Positions 8,816 through 16,959 of a stretch of 32,782 nucleotides of DNA are shown piece after piece. The position numbers and the translations under genes were made by a program. The notes under the pieces were generated by a model, which saw nothing but the letters and a program-made list of their open reading frames with translations, did not search any database and was not told where the DNA came from. The DNA comes from an uncultured Mycoplasmatota bacterium (GTDB lineage: Bacteria > Bacillota_I > Bacilli_A > RF39 > UBA660). Numbering within the stretch: the stretch's first letter is position 1; every line of letters begins with the position of its first letter. The DNA lies in assembly GCA_947646095.1 (NCBI GenBank), contig CANSFI010000017.1, forward strand, positions 1-32,782, given 5' to 3'.

Positions 8816-8843
8816 TTTACAAAAATCAAATTTGTGATATAAT
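8816..8843 (+). promoter_or_regulatory. Promoter of the pilC operon
   Basis: TTTACA (8816–8821), 16-nt spacer, TATAAT (8838–8843) with an extended TG two bases before it (8835–8836). It lies 45 nt before the ATG at 8888, in the gap divergent from the yqfQ-like gene. Confidence 0.75.
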
Positions 8844-8887
8844 TTATATAGTATAGAATAAAGTAAGGGATTGGAAGGTGTAATTTA

Positions 8888-11071
8888 ATGAACAATGAAT
8901 CAAGAAATTCAGGCTCATTTGCAGATGTTTATCAAATTGTTGAACGTGTTACTAAATTTCCAATTCTTTTTATAAACTACTTTTGTTTAGGGTCTATTTT
9001 TACTGGTTATTTCTTAATTTCAGCATTAAAAATGTTATTTTCTCCTATATGTAGATATAGTTTTTTAGGACTTTTATTTATATGTTATGTAGTATATTCA
9101 CTAGTAAAAAAAATTATAAAACTAATAATAAAACTATTAAAATATTTCGCATATGGTTTATCTTTTCCACTTGTATTTACATATAAATCAATGAAAGAAG
9201 AAAATGAAAAAAGAAGAAAACTAGAAGAACAAAGAAAATTAGAAAAATTAGAAAAACAAAAGAAAGAACAAGAAGAGAAAATAAAACAAGAAAAACAAAA
9301 GTTAGAAGAAAAATCAAAAGAAGATACTTTAGTAATTAAAGAACCTAAGCCTACTGAAGTAAAAGAAGATGAAGGAGAATATATAATCCACGCTCCTCAA
9401 AATGAAATATTAGAAGAAGATAAAGAAAAGCCAGAAGAAAATTATATATTAACAAAAGAAGAACGAAAACAAAAAAAATTAGAACAAAAGGCTTTAAAAG
9501 AGGCAAAACGTTTAGAAGAAAAAAATAAACCTAAATTAACAAAAGAAGAAAAAATAAAACTAAAAAAAGAGGAAAAACTGAAAAAGGCAGAAGAAAGAAA
9601 GAAACAACATGCTAAGTTAAATGATGTATATATAAATGAGAATGTTAAATTAAATAAACCTAGTTTAGGTAAAAGAATTATTGATAATTTGAATGATATT
9701 AATCATTTGCCTGATAAAATAGCTGCATCATTTAGAAAAAGCTGGAATAACTTAACATTTGTTAAAAACAGTAAAAATCGTAGAGATATAAATAGGCAAG
9801 CATTACTTATTAACTTTGAAGGTGCTGATGCTGAAAAAAGTGATAAGAAACTAGTTTATGAATATGTTGGTAAAAATAGTGATGGTAAAATTGTTAAAGG
9901 TTATTTTGAAGCATTCTCAAAAGTAGAAGTACATTCATTTTTATTAAGTGAAGGGTTCGAAGTTTATAGTATAAAAACAAATCGTCTTATCCAATTGTTA
10001 CATGGTGGTAAACAAGTAAGTAAAACTAGAATAAAAACTAAAGATTTAATATTCTTTTTAACTCAATTATCTACTTATATTAAAGCTGGAATTCCTTTAG
10101 TAGATGCCCTTAAAATATTAAGTAGACAATATAAAAATAAATCATATGAACGTATTTTTAGAGCAATTATATATGATCTTACAATGGGAGATAACTTTAG
10201 TGATGCTCTATCTAAACAAGGAAATGCTTTTCCAAGATTACTTATTAATATGATTAAAGCATCTGAAATGACAGGAGAGCTTCCAGAAGCTTTGGATGAT
10301 ATGGCTGAGTATTTTACCGAAACAGATAAAACCAGAAAACAAATGATAACAGCCATGATGTATCCAAGTATTATCTTTATTATTTCTATTGCTGCAATAA
10401 CATTTATAATGGTGTTTGTTGTACCAAAATTTGTTACTATTTATGAAAGTATGGATAATGCAAGACTACCATGGATTACACAATTAGTAATTGACATTAG
10501 TAATTTTATAGAAACTAAAATGATTTGGATTATCATTGTATCAGTTTTAATAATTGGTATATTTGTTTATTTATATAAAAATGTTAAATTCTTCAGAACA
10601 CTTATGCAATTTATGGTAATGCATTTACCAGTGTTTGGAAATGTTATCATATATAATGAAGTAACAATGTTTACTAAAACTTTTGCTTCATTATTAAAAC
10701 ATAATGTATTTATAACTAACAGTATGGAAATTTTAAATAAAATAACTAATAACGAAATTTATAAAATGATTATATTAGATACTATTACTAATTTAGCTCG
10801 TGGAGAAAAAATATCTTTAGCATTCAAAGATCATTGGGCTGTACCAATTCCAGCTTATGAAATGATTGTTACAGGAGAACGTACAGGACAACTTCCTGAA
10901 ATGATGAGTAAAGTATCTGCTTATTATCAAGAGATGCATAAAAATGCTGTAGCGCGTATTAAAACATTTATTGAACCAGCCTTAATATTATTTTTAACAT
11001 TTATGGTTGGTGGTATTGTTCTTTCAATAATTGTTCCAATGTTTGATATGTATAACAATATGGGAATATAA
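8888..11071 (+). CDS. pilC: Type IV pilus / type II secretion inner-membrane platform protein PilC (GspF) with long N-terminal extension
   Basis: Platform protein that couples the assembly ATPase to pilin insertion. 727 residues, against about 350–410 for usual PilC. The C-terminal ~400 residues are canonical: a GspF entry segment (YEYVGKNSDGKIVKGYFEA, ~323), first T2SSF domain (DLIFFLTQLSTYIKAGIPLVDAL, ~385), membrane helix (SIIFIISIAAITFIMVFVVPKFV), second T2SSF domain (FTKTFASLLKHNVFITNSMEIL, ~590) and final helix (ALILFLTFMVGGIVLSIIVPMFD). The first ~320 residues are extra: two to three hydrophobic segments (residues ~22–100), then ~150 residues of Lys/Glu-rich probable coiled coil (RRKLEEQRKLEKLEKQKK). 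The start is supported by GGAAGGTG. The prepilin peptidase gene follows after 16 nt. The long extension is unusual; its role is unknown. Confidence 0.92.
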   Translation: MNNESRNSGSFADVYQIVERVTKFPILFINYFCLGSIFTGYFLISALKMLFSPICRYSFLGLLFICYVVYSLVKKIIKLIIKLLKYFAYGLSFPLVFTYKSMKEENEKRRKLEEQRKLEKLEKQKKEQEEKIKQEKQKLEEKSKEDTLVIKEPKPTEVKEDEGEYIIHAPQNEILEEDKEKPEENYILTKEERKQKKLEQKALKEAKRLEEKNKPKLTKEEKIKLKKEEKLKKAEERKKQHAKLNDVYINENVKLNKPSLGKRIIDNLNDINHLPDKIAASFRKSWNNLTFVKNSKNRRDINRQALLINFEGADAEKSDKKLVYEYVGKNSDGKIVKGYFEAFSKVEVHSFLLSEGFEVYSIKTNRLIQLLHGGKQVSKTRIKTKDLIFFLTQLSTYIKAGIPLVDALKILSRQYKNKSYERIFRAIIYDLTMGDNFSDALSKQGNAFPRLLINMIKASEMTGELPEALDDMAEYFTETDKTRKQMITAMMYPSIIFIISIAAITFIMVFVVPKFVTIYESMDNARLPWITQLVIDISNFIETKMIWIIIVSVLIIGIFVYLYKNVKFFRTLMQFMVMHLPVFGNVIIYNEVTMFTKTFASLLKHNVFITNSMEILNKITNNEIYKMIILDTITNLARGEKISLAFKDHWAVPIPAYEMIVTGERTGQLPEMMSKVSAYYQEMHKNAVARIKTFIEPALILFLTFMVGGIVLSIIVPMFDMYNNMGI

Positions 11072-11087
11072 CAAGGAGTAGATGAAG

Positions 11088-11858
11088 ATGTATGTTTATT
11101 ATATAATAGTATTCTTTATATTTGGAACTATTTTTGGTTCATTTTTCAACGTAGTAGGTGACCGATTACCAGAAGGTGAATCTATAATAAAACCATCTTC
11201 TCATTGTCCTAAATGTGGACATAAACTAACACCCTTAGAATTAATTCCCATATTTTCTTTTTTAATTCAAAAAGGAAAATGTAAAAATTGTAATTCTAAA
11301 ATACCAATAGCTCACCCTTTATATGAATTACTTAGTGGTTTTTTATTTTCACTAACTTATATATCTTTTGGATTAAAATTAGAAATTATAATACCACTTA
11401 CATTTATTTCAATTTTATTAATAATAATTGTAAGTGATATTAAATATATGATTATTCCAGATGAAGTTTTAATAGTAGGTATAGTTTTATTAGTATTAGA
11501 AAAAATCTTAATCAGTGGTGTTATATCATTATTATATTCAATTTTAGATGGAGTAATATGTTTTATATTTATGTATCTGCTTAAAAAATTTGGTGATTTC
11601 TTATTCAAAAAAGAATCGATGGGTGGGGGAGATATAAAACTAATGTTTATCTTTGGTTTTGTACTTGGATGGCCATCTGCTATACTATCTATATTCGTAG
11701 GATCGGTTATAGGACTTCCAATATCATTAATTATAGTATCAAGTAATAGTTCACACGAAATACCATTTGGACCATTATTAAGTATTGGTTCTACTATACT
11801 ATTGTTACTACATATAAATACAGATAAAATAATACAATTCTTTAACTATATTAGTTAA
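11088..11858 (+). CDS. pilD: Prepilin peptidase (A24 family, PilD type)
   Basis: Cleaves and N-methylates prepilins at the membrane. 256 residues from ATG 11088; the ATG at 11082 is only 3 nt from AAGGAG, whereas 11088 has the normal 9-nt spacing. GSFFNVVGDRLPEGES opens the N-terminal methylase-type domain, with a CPKC...CKNC zinc site (Cys40, 43, 65, 68). The two catalytic aspartates of the A24 aspartic protease are in VSDIKYMIIPDE (Asp117) and GGGDIKLM (Asp182). About seven to eight membrane segments follow the N-terminal domain. The substrates are the three prepilin-signal genes 5–8 kb downstream. Co-transcribed with pilC. Confidence 0.95.
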   Translation: MYVYYIIVFFIFGTIFGSFFNVVGDRLPEGESIIKPSSHCPKCGHKLTPLELIPIFSFLIQKGKCKNCNSKIPIAHPLYELLSGFLFSLTYISFGLKLEIIIPLTFISILLIIIVSDIKYMIIPDEVLIVGIVLLVLEKILISGVISLLYSILDGVICFIFMYLLKKFGDFLFKKESMGGGDIKLMFIFGFVLGWPSAILSIFVGSVIGLPISLIIVSSNSSHEIPFGPLLSIGSTILLLLHINTDKIIQFFNYIS

Positions 11859-11882
11859 AGTTTTAATTTTATGTAAATTTAA

Positions 11883-11912
11883 TTGATTTCTATTATCTAA
11901 TAATGTTATAAT
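11883..11912 (+). promoter_or_regulatory. Promoter for the gene pair at 11939 and 12753
   Basis: TTGATT (11883–11888), 18-nt spacer, TATAAT (11907–11912). The following leader can fold attcct with aggaat over the ribosome binding site AGGAGG, a short hairpin of uncertain meaning. Confidence 0.65.
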
Positions 11913-11938
11913 AGTATTCCTTTAAAAGGAGGAATATT

Positions 11939-12745
11939 ATGGTTTTTTTAGGAATATATTTAGGAACTGTTTTTGGGAGTTTTATTATTACTATTTTAAA
12001 AGAACTTATGTTTTTTAAGGATTTAGCAGATTTAGGATATAAAATTAATATAAAAAAACTTACAGCGATAGAACAAGAATTAAATATAACTCTTATAGAA
12101 AATAGTATGATTTTTGTACTTTTACCAATTATTAATATCCTACATACCTTTTTAAATGTAAGTGATTATAATTGTATTAGACAAGATATAATTGATATAT
12201 TGGATTCAAAAAAAGCTTTAGAAAATATGTCAGCTTCCCAAATAGATGAATATCAAAAAAATCCAACTGCTTTAAATGCCTTATTTATAAATACAAAAGA
12301 AATAGTGCAAAAAGAATTACCAAACAATAAAAAAATTGATACTAATAATTACCATTCAATAGAGTTTGTTACTAGTGAAGGAAAAAACGAAATATTTTAT
12401 ACATGGGATGAATTATCAGATTCCATTAATATTGTAAATGTTACAGGACCAATTTCTAAATTAAATAATGAAGAGCAAAAAGAAATAATTATTGAAATTT
12501 GGTATAATGCTTTACAATTAGGAATAGAAAAATATAATTCTATTGATAATTTTGAAAATGCCTTCAATGGTAATTGTAGTATAAATTTAGATAATAAAAA
12601 TATGTTATCAGAAGAAAATTGTAGTACTAAAAAAGAAATATTAGAACAATTTAAAAATGATTTATTAGATCGAAAAGATGTTCAAGAAACATCAATAGAA
12701 GATCGTCCAAAACTAACAAATAATAAAAATATTAAAAGAAGGTGA
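11939..12745 (+). CDS. Unknown membrane-anchored protein in the pilus locus
   Basis: 268 residues with a strong AAAGGAGG ribosome binding site. Two hydrophobic segments lie in the first 80 residues (FLGIYLGTVFGSFIITIL and MIFVLLPIINILHTFL) and the rest is soluble and charged. A central segment (HSIEFVTSEGKNEIFYTWDELSDSINIVNVTGPISKL) looks folded; the last 60 residues are polar and probably disordered. I do not recognise a family. It ends in TGA, followed 7 nt later by the start of the next gene, so the two form an operon. Position between pilD and pilB makes a role in pilus biogenesis possible but unproven. Confidence 0.7.
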   Translation: MVFLGIYLGTVFGSFIITILKELMFFKDLADLGYKINIKKLTAIEQELNITLIENSMIFVLLPIINILHTFLNVSDYNCIRQDIIDILDSKKALENMSASQIDEYQKNPTALNALFINTKEIVQKELPNNKKIDTNNYHSIEFVTSEGKNEIFYTWDELSDSINIVNVTGPISKLNNEEQKEIIIEIWYNALQLGIEKYNSIDNFENAFNGNCSINLDNKNMLSEENCSTKKEILEQFKNDLLDRKDVQETSIEDRPKLTNNKNIKRR

Positions 12746-12752
12746 GTTAACA

Positions 12753-13466
12753 ATGAATTTATATGAAAAAAATGAAAATAGAATAAATATATATTCTTTT
12801 GAACCTATTAGAAGTGATATGGCTAGATATAAGGAAAAAGTATTAAAAGAAACTGATAATAATAATTTGTTTTATCGTTTTGAAACAACAAGTGAAACAA
12901 TACAAAAAAGATTTTTAAATGGTTATGAAATAGATATTAATACTATTCAAAAAGACGATAATAGTAAAGACTTTAGCGATTGGTGGGCTCAATTAGGAAA
13001 TGATACTTATAGGGATATAGACCCATTTAAAACAAAGAAAATAGAACAACAAGAAATAATAAAAAAATATATAAATGGTGAATACTCTGATGTTACTCCA
13101 ACTAGAATATTAAATTATTTAAAATATTCAACAACTTATTATCAAAATGTTTTTCTAGTCACAGCACAACCATCATCTATATATTCTAGTATAGAAAAAA
13201 GAACCTATTATAAATTAGAAAATATTATTAATTTACCAGTAGAATTAGCGATTTTACAATTACTAGAAAAAGGAATGTTTTCACAAGTATTAGGAAGTTA
13301 TTTAAATATAAAAGATCAATTGAAACTATTTAAAATAGAGTTATTAGATTCAGTAAGTATTAAAGAAATGAATAAAATGTTTGATTATGGAATATTAACT
13401 GATGCTTATAGTGAAGCTATGCAAAATGTATCTAACACTCAAAAAATATTAGAAAAACTAAAATAA
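12753..13466 (+). CDS. Unknown soluble protein in the pilus locus
   Basis: 237 residues, no signal peptide or membrane segment. The N-terminus (MNLYEKNENRINIYSFEPI) leads into an acidic, helical protein with aromatic-rich stretches (DWWAQLGNDTYRDIDPF, YLKYSTTYYQNVFLV). I see no recognisable motif. The ribosome binding site AAGGTGAG overlaps the end of the preceding gene, so translation is probably coupled. A terminator follows at 13465, then an insertion sequence. Confidence 0.7.
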   Translation: MNLYEKNENRINIYSFEPIRSDMARYKEKVLKETDNNNLFYRFETTSETIQKRFLNGYEIDINTIQKDDNSKDFSDWWAQLGNDTYRDIDPFKTKKIEQQEIIKKYINGEYSDVTPTRILNYLKYSTTYYQNVFLVTAQPSSIYSSIEKRTYYKLENIINLPVELAILQLLEKGMFSQVLGSYLNIKDQLKLFKIELLDSVSIKEMNKMFDYGILTDAYSEAMQNVSNTQKILEKLK

Positions 13467-13489
13467 AACGAAATTTTATCGGTTTTTTT
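13465..13489 (+). terminator. Terminator of the 11939–13466 operon
   Basis: The arms aaaacga (13465–13471) and tcggtttt (13479–13486) pair with one bulged G around a 7-nt A/T loop and run into a T7 tract. The left arm overlaps the stop codon. Confidence 0.55.
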
Positions 13490-13494
13490 ATTTA

Positions 13495-13521
13495 AAAGTT
13501 GTGTTAAACATAATGACTGAT
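13495..13521 (+). repeat. Left terminal inverted repeat of the IS
   Basis: It begins aaagttgtgttaaac and ends atgactgat. It is the reverse complement of 14643–14669 except for two bases in the middle. Confidence 0.85.
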
Positions 13522-13586
13522 AAATAAAAAAGGCGTATAATTATATTAGCCAAACAAAAGATAAAGAAAGGATATTTTTATGTAAT

Positions 13587-14653
13587 ATGAAAATAGAAGA
13601 GTTGATAAAAGATCTAGATCCTGTAACTATTATTGAATTTAAAAGTTATATTCAGGATGTTAAATCGAGCATTTATCTGATTTATGTTTTACAAAAAATT
13701 CTAACTCAAAAGTAGTTTCTAAATTTAAAAATAAAGAAATGTTTTGTGAAAAATGTGGATGCAAACTATATAAAAATGGAAAAACAAAAAGTGGCATTCA
13801 AAAATATATCTGCAGTGGTTGTAAAATAACTTTATCAGAAACAACTAATACAATAATTTGTCATAGTAAATTACCTTTTGAAATATGGAGTAATGTAATT
13901 GATAATCTATTAAATGGATTTAGCTTAAGAAGAATTGCTGAAGAAAATAATATTTCACTTTTAATGTCATTTAGAGTAAGACACAAAGTATTATATGCTT
14001 TAAAAAGTTTCATAAAAAATATCAATTTATCTGGGAAAATACAATCAGATGAAAAATATTTTCCCATTAATTTGAAGGGAACAAAGAAGGAAAATATGCC
14101 AAGACATTCAAAAAAAAGAACTTCAACAAGTTCACCATATAGAGGTATTAGTCATCATAAAGTTTGTGTTGTTTCCAGTATAGATGAGAATGATAATTTA
14201 TTATTAAAAATAGTTGGTTTGGGTAGATGTACAACTGATATGTTAAAGAATTCACTAGGTCAAAAATTAAGTAATGCTAAATCAGTTAATGCTGATAGTG
14301 CAAGTGCCTATCAAGATTTTTGTAAAGAATATAATCTTGTATTAAATGCAATTCCTTCTGGATTTCATAGTGATGGTATTTTTAATATATCAGAGATAAA
14401 TGGAATTCATTCACAATTGGAAACGTGGTTTAGTAAATTTAAAGGTGTATCAACTAGACATTTGCAAGAATATCTTGACTGGTTTGTTTATATTTTTACT
14501 ATGAAAAAAAGATTCATGTTAAGTAAAATCAAAACAGAATCTTATTCTAAATTGCTAATAGACAATAATTATATTAAGTCCAAAGATATCTTCAATATTG
14601 AAATGCCCATTGATTTGAATGTTGCATATGCCGAATATCTCCATCAGTCATAA
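13587..14653 (+). pseudogene. IS1595-family transposase, interrupted by a -1 frameshift
   Basis: The start at 13587 opens a 42-codon frame (MKIEELIKDLDPVTIIEFKS...) that ends at TAG 13715. The rest of the protein is in the -1 frame, beginning about 13648 as IEHLSDLCFTKNSNSKVV and continuing through the ATG at 13739 to TAA at 14653. One extra A in gttaaatcg (13649–13657) would restore a ~355-residue protein, the normal length. Downstream are a zinc ribbon (CEKCG...CSGC) and the ISXO2-like DDE domain with SDEKYF, NADSASAY and NGIHSQLETWFSKFKG. The segment from 13739 alone (304 residues) keeps the zinc ribbon and catalytic domain. Whether the shift is inactivating or programmed cannot be decided; the slip site AAA is short, so loss is more likely. 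The last codons lie within the right inverted repeat. Confidence 0.75.
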
Positions 14654-14669
14654 AGTTTAACACAACTTT
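14643..14669 (-). repeat. Right terminal inverted repeat of the IS
   Basis: Its inner end atcagtcat overlaps the transposase stop region; its outer end is aacacaacttt. It matches the left repeat at 25 of 27 positions. Confidence 0.85.
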
Positions 14670-14680
14670 ATGCAAAATAA

Positions 14681-14699
14681 AAGAAGCATTATGCTTCTT
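14681..14699 (-). terminator. Terminator of pilB
   Basis: The arms aagaagca and tgcttctt pair perfectly around tta; on the minus strand this is followed by TTATTTT. It overlaps the pilB stop codon and lies 12 nt outside the right end of the IS. Confidence 0.65.
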
Positions 14700-16368
14700 C
14701 TTTATGTAAACTTTTAAGTAATTCATTAATATCAGCTAGAAGTTTTTCATTATCTTCAATACTAGAATCTTTATCAGAACTTCTAATATCTTTAGCGTGA
14801 TTAGTTTCTACTTTTTCTGTTGTAGATGTACTAGTTATATCATCACTATCTAACATATCAAAATCTTCATCTAATAAATACCTGTCTCTAACATTTGATT
14901 TTTCTTCATGAGAATCAAATGTATTATTAAAATTATCATTATCTGAATACTTATTAGTATTTTTTATATTAGTTTTTTTAATTTTTTTAGCAACATCAAT
15001 ATCATCTAACATAGCTTCTACTTCTTTAGCATATTTATCTATATCATTAGAATCTTTAAGTTCATTTGGTAAATCTTTTTTATTAATATTTTCTATTTTA
15101 TTTACTTTATCATTTTCACTTTCATGAGCAATATTAGTATAATTAATAGCTTCTTTTAAACTAGATTTCCCATAATTTTTATCATCGTCATCTAATTCAA
15201 TCAACTTTAATAATTCTTCGAAAGTAGTAAGACCATTTAAAACTTTTTCTAAACCATCTTGAAGTAGAGTAATAACATCAGATCTATATACTAATTCACG
15301 CAATTTTTCTTTTTTAATTCCACTACTAATAGCATCTTTAATTTCTTGATTAATTAAAAGTACTTCATGAATAGCAATTCTTCCTTTATATCCAGTTGAA
15401 CATTCATCACATGAATCAGCTGAATATATTTCATTAACATCTTTTCCAAGAATATCTTTAAATAATTTTTTTTCATATTCATTAGTTTTTCTTAATTTAC
15501 GACATTTAGGACATAAACGACGAGCTAATTTTTGAGAGATAATTCCAGTTAAAGCACTTGATAATAAATATCTTTCAACTTCCATATCAAGTAAACGTTC
15601 AATTGTATTTAATGAATCATTTGTATGGATTGTTGATAAAACTAAGTGACCTGTAATAGAAGCTCTAACAGCAATTTTAGCAGTTTCTGTATCACGAATT
15701 TCCCCAATCATTATAATGTTAGGGTCTTGACGTAAAATAGAACGTAGAGCAGTAGCGAAATCAAGACCAATTTCACTATTAGTTTGAATTTGGTTAACAC
15801 CTTCAATATCCATTTCTATTGGATCTTCAACAGTAATTATATTAGTATCCTCACGATTTAATTTTTGAAGTATTGAATAAACAGTAGTAGATTTACCACT
15901 ACCAGTTGCTCCTGTTACTAGAACAATACCATTAGGTACATTAATCATCTTTAAAACTTTTAAATAATTAGCTTCACTAAATCCTAAATGCTCTAAACCA
16001 CTTAAACTCATAGAATAATCCAAAATACGAATAACTACTTTTTCACCATTAATAATAGGAATAGCAGAAACACGGAGATCTAGATTAACATCTTTTAAAG
16101 TTGCTTTAATTGCTCCATCTTGAGGTAATCTATTCTCAGTAATATTCATTCCAGAAATAATTTTAATACGAGTTATCAAATTTTTCTTAACAGTATTAGG
16201 AATTTCAGCATAGTCATGTAAAGCTCCATCAATACGAATTCTAACTTTCATAAATTTTTCGTGTGGATCAAAGTGAATATCACTAGCGCCTCTCTTAGCA
16301 GCATCTACTAAGATATCATTAACTATTTCAACAATAGGCATTTTTTCAAAGTCAAATTTTTTTAACAT
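14689..16368 (-). CDS. pilB: Type IV pilus assembly ATPase PilB/GspE, shortened N-terminus and acidic C-terminal tail
   Basis: Hexameric ATPase that drives pilin polymerisation from the cytoplasm. 559 residues. It begins directly at the N2-type domain (IVNDILVDAAKRGASDIHFDPHE, residues ~15–37), so the N-terminal MshEN/N1 domain of most PilB/GspE proteins is missing. Walker A is GATGSGKST (153–161), the Asp box and Walker B run from EDPIEMDIEG to IIMIGEIRD (218–226), the His box is GHLVLSTIHTND (240–251), and the zinc tetracysteine is Cys286, 289, 320 and 323. After residue ~395 comes a ~160-residue Asp/Glu/Asn/Ser-rich tail not found in the usual family, probably disordered. The ribosome binding site AAGGGG is somewhat far (12 nt). 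It is read opposite to all other pilus genes. Confidence 0.95.
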   Translation of the reverse strand: MLKKFDFEKMPIVEIVNDILVDAAKRGASDIHFDPHEKFMKVRIRIDGALHDYAEIPNTVKKNLITRIKIISGMNITENRLPQDGAIKATLKDVNLDLRVSAIPIINGEKVVIRILDYSMSLSGLEHLGFSEANYLKVLKMINVPNGIVLVTGATGSGKSTTVYSILQKLNREDTNIITVEDPIEMDIEGVNQIQTNSEIGLDFATALRSILRQDPNIIMIGEIRDTETAKIAVRASITGHLVLSTIHTNDSLNTIERLLDMEVERYLLSSALTGIISQKLARRLCPKCRKLRKTNEYEKKLFKDILGKDVNEIYSADSCDECSTGYKGRIAIHEVLLINQEIKDAISSGIKKEKLRELVYRSDVITLLQDGLEKVLNGLTTFEELLKLIELDDDDKNYGKSSLKEAINYTNIAHESENDKVNKIENINKKDLPNELKDSNDIDKYAKEVEAMLDDIDVAKKIKKTNIKNTNKYSDNDNFNNTFDSHEEKSNVRDRYLLDEDFDMLDSDDITSTSTTEKVETNHAKDIRSSDKDSSIEDNEKLLADINELLKSLHKEEA

Positions 16369-16468
16369 AAGTTATTTCATCCCCTTTTTATAACTTTAGA
16401 CTAGCTTTTATTCTGAATATATTATATAATAGTTTAAGAATAATTACAACCTAAAAAGGAGAGATTTT
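16369..16468. promoter_or_regulatory. Divergent promoter region between pilB and the pilin operon
   Basis: TATAAT at 16425–16430 is a good plus-strand -10 box for the pilins, but the -35 position (16402–16407) is weak. AT-rich -10-like sites are also present on the minus strand for pilB, none convincing. A shared control region would couple ATPase and pilin supply; this is inference. AAAGGAGAG precedes the ATG at 16469. Confidence 0.4.
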
Positions 16469-16951
16469 ATGAAAAAAATGAATAATAAGGGGTTTATGCT
16501 TACGGAAACATTAATAGTTTCAACATTTTTAGTAACAACATTATTATTTATATATATGCAATTTAATACTGTAACTAATTCATATAATACAAGTTTTAAA
16601 TATAATACTGTAAATAGTATGTATGCCTTAAATAATATAGCTGATTATATTAAAACAGAGGAAATTGATAAATTAAAAAATGATTTAACTAATTCTGAAT
16701 ATATTGATATATCTAAATGTCCTAATACTTATTTTAAGGAAACAGAATATTGTCAAGTATTATTTGAAACATTAAAAGTAAAAACAGTTATATTTACCTT
16801 AGAAAATTTAAAAGAATTAAAAAGTAAACAAACTGATTTAGATCAGACTATAGTAGATTTTATAGATTATTTGAACTATGATCAAACTGATGGATATAGA
16901 GTAATTGCAGAATTTAATGATAACACATTCGCAAGTTTAAAAGTAGAGTAG
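16469..16951 (+). CDS. Minor pseudopilin with prepilin signal
   Basis: 160 residues. The short positive leader MKKMNNKG is followed by FMLTETLIVSTFLVTTLLFIYMQF, a type IV prepilin signal: cleavage would be after Gly8, Glu is at mature position 5, and a single hydrophobic helix follows. The mature domain is small (about 120 residues), with two cysteines (ISKCPNT, EYCQV) that could pair. It begins the pilin operon; the next pilin starts 8 nt after its TAG. Likely a minor pilin that helps initiate or cap the filament. I do not see a more specific family. Confidence 0.85.
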   Translation: MKKMNNKGFMLTETLIVSTFLVTTLLFIYMQFNTVTNSYNTSFKYNTVNSMYALNNIADYIKTEEIDKLKNDLTNSEYIDISKCPNTYFKETEYCQVLFETLKVKTVIFTLENLKELKSKQTDLDQTIVDFIDYLNYDQTDGYRVIAEFNDNTFASLKVE

Positions 16952-16959
16952 GTGAAAAA

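Larger units (their letters stand above)
13495..14669 (+). mobile_element. IS1595 (ISXO2-like) family insertion sequence, about 1175 bp
   Basis: The element is bounded by 27-bp inverted repeats matching at 25 positions and carries one transposase with a zinc ribbon and an ISXO2-like catalytic domain. It sits between the terminator of one pilus-locus operon and the terminator of pilB, so it breaks no gene. I looked for the 8-bp target duplication expected of this family and did not find one: the flanks are tttattta and atgcaaaa. It may therefore be an old insertion or a rearranged one. Confidence 0.8.

Noticed and set aside
10075-11608. Minus-strand open frames inside pilC and pilD.
   Set aside because: Antisense shadows of strongly conserved plus-strand genes.
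13487-14677. Eight-base target-site duplication around the IS.
   Set aside because: Flanks tttattta and atgcaaaa do not match, and shifting the boundary by one or two bases does not help.
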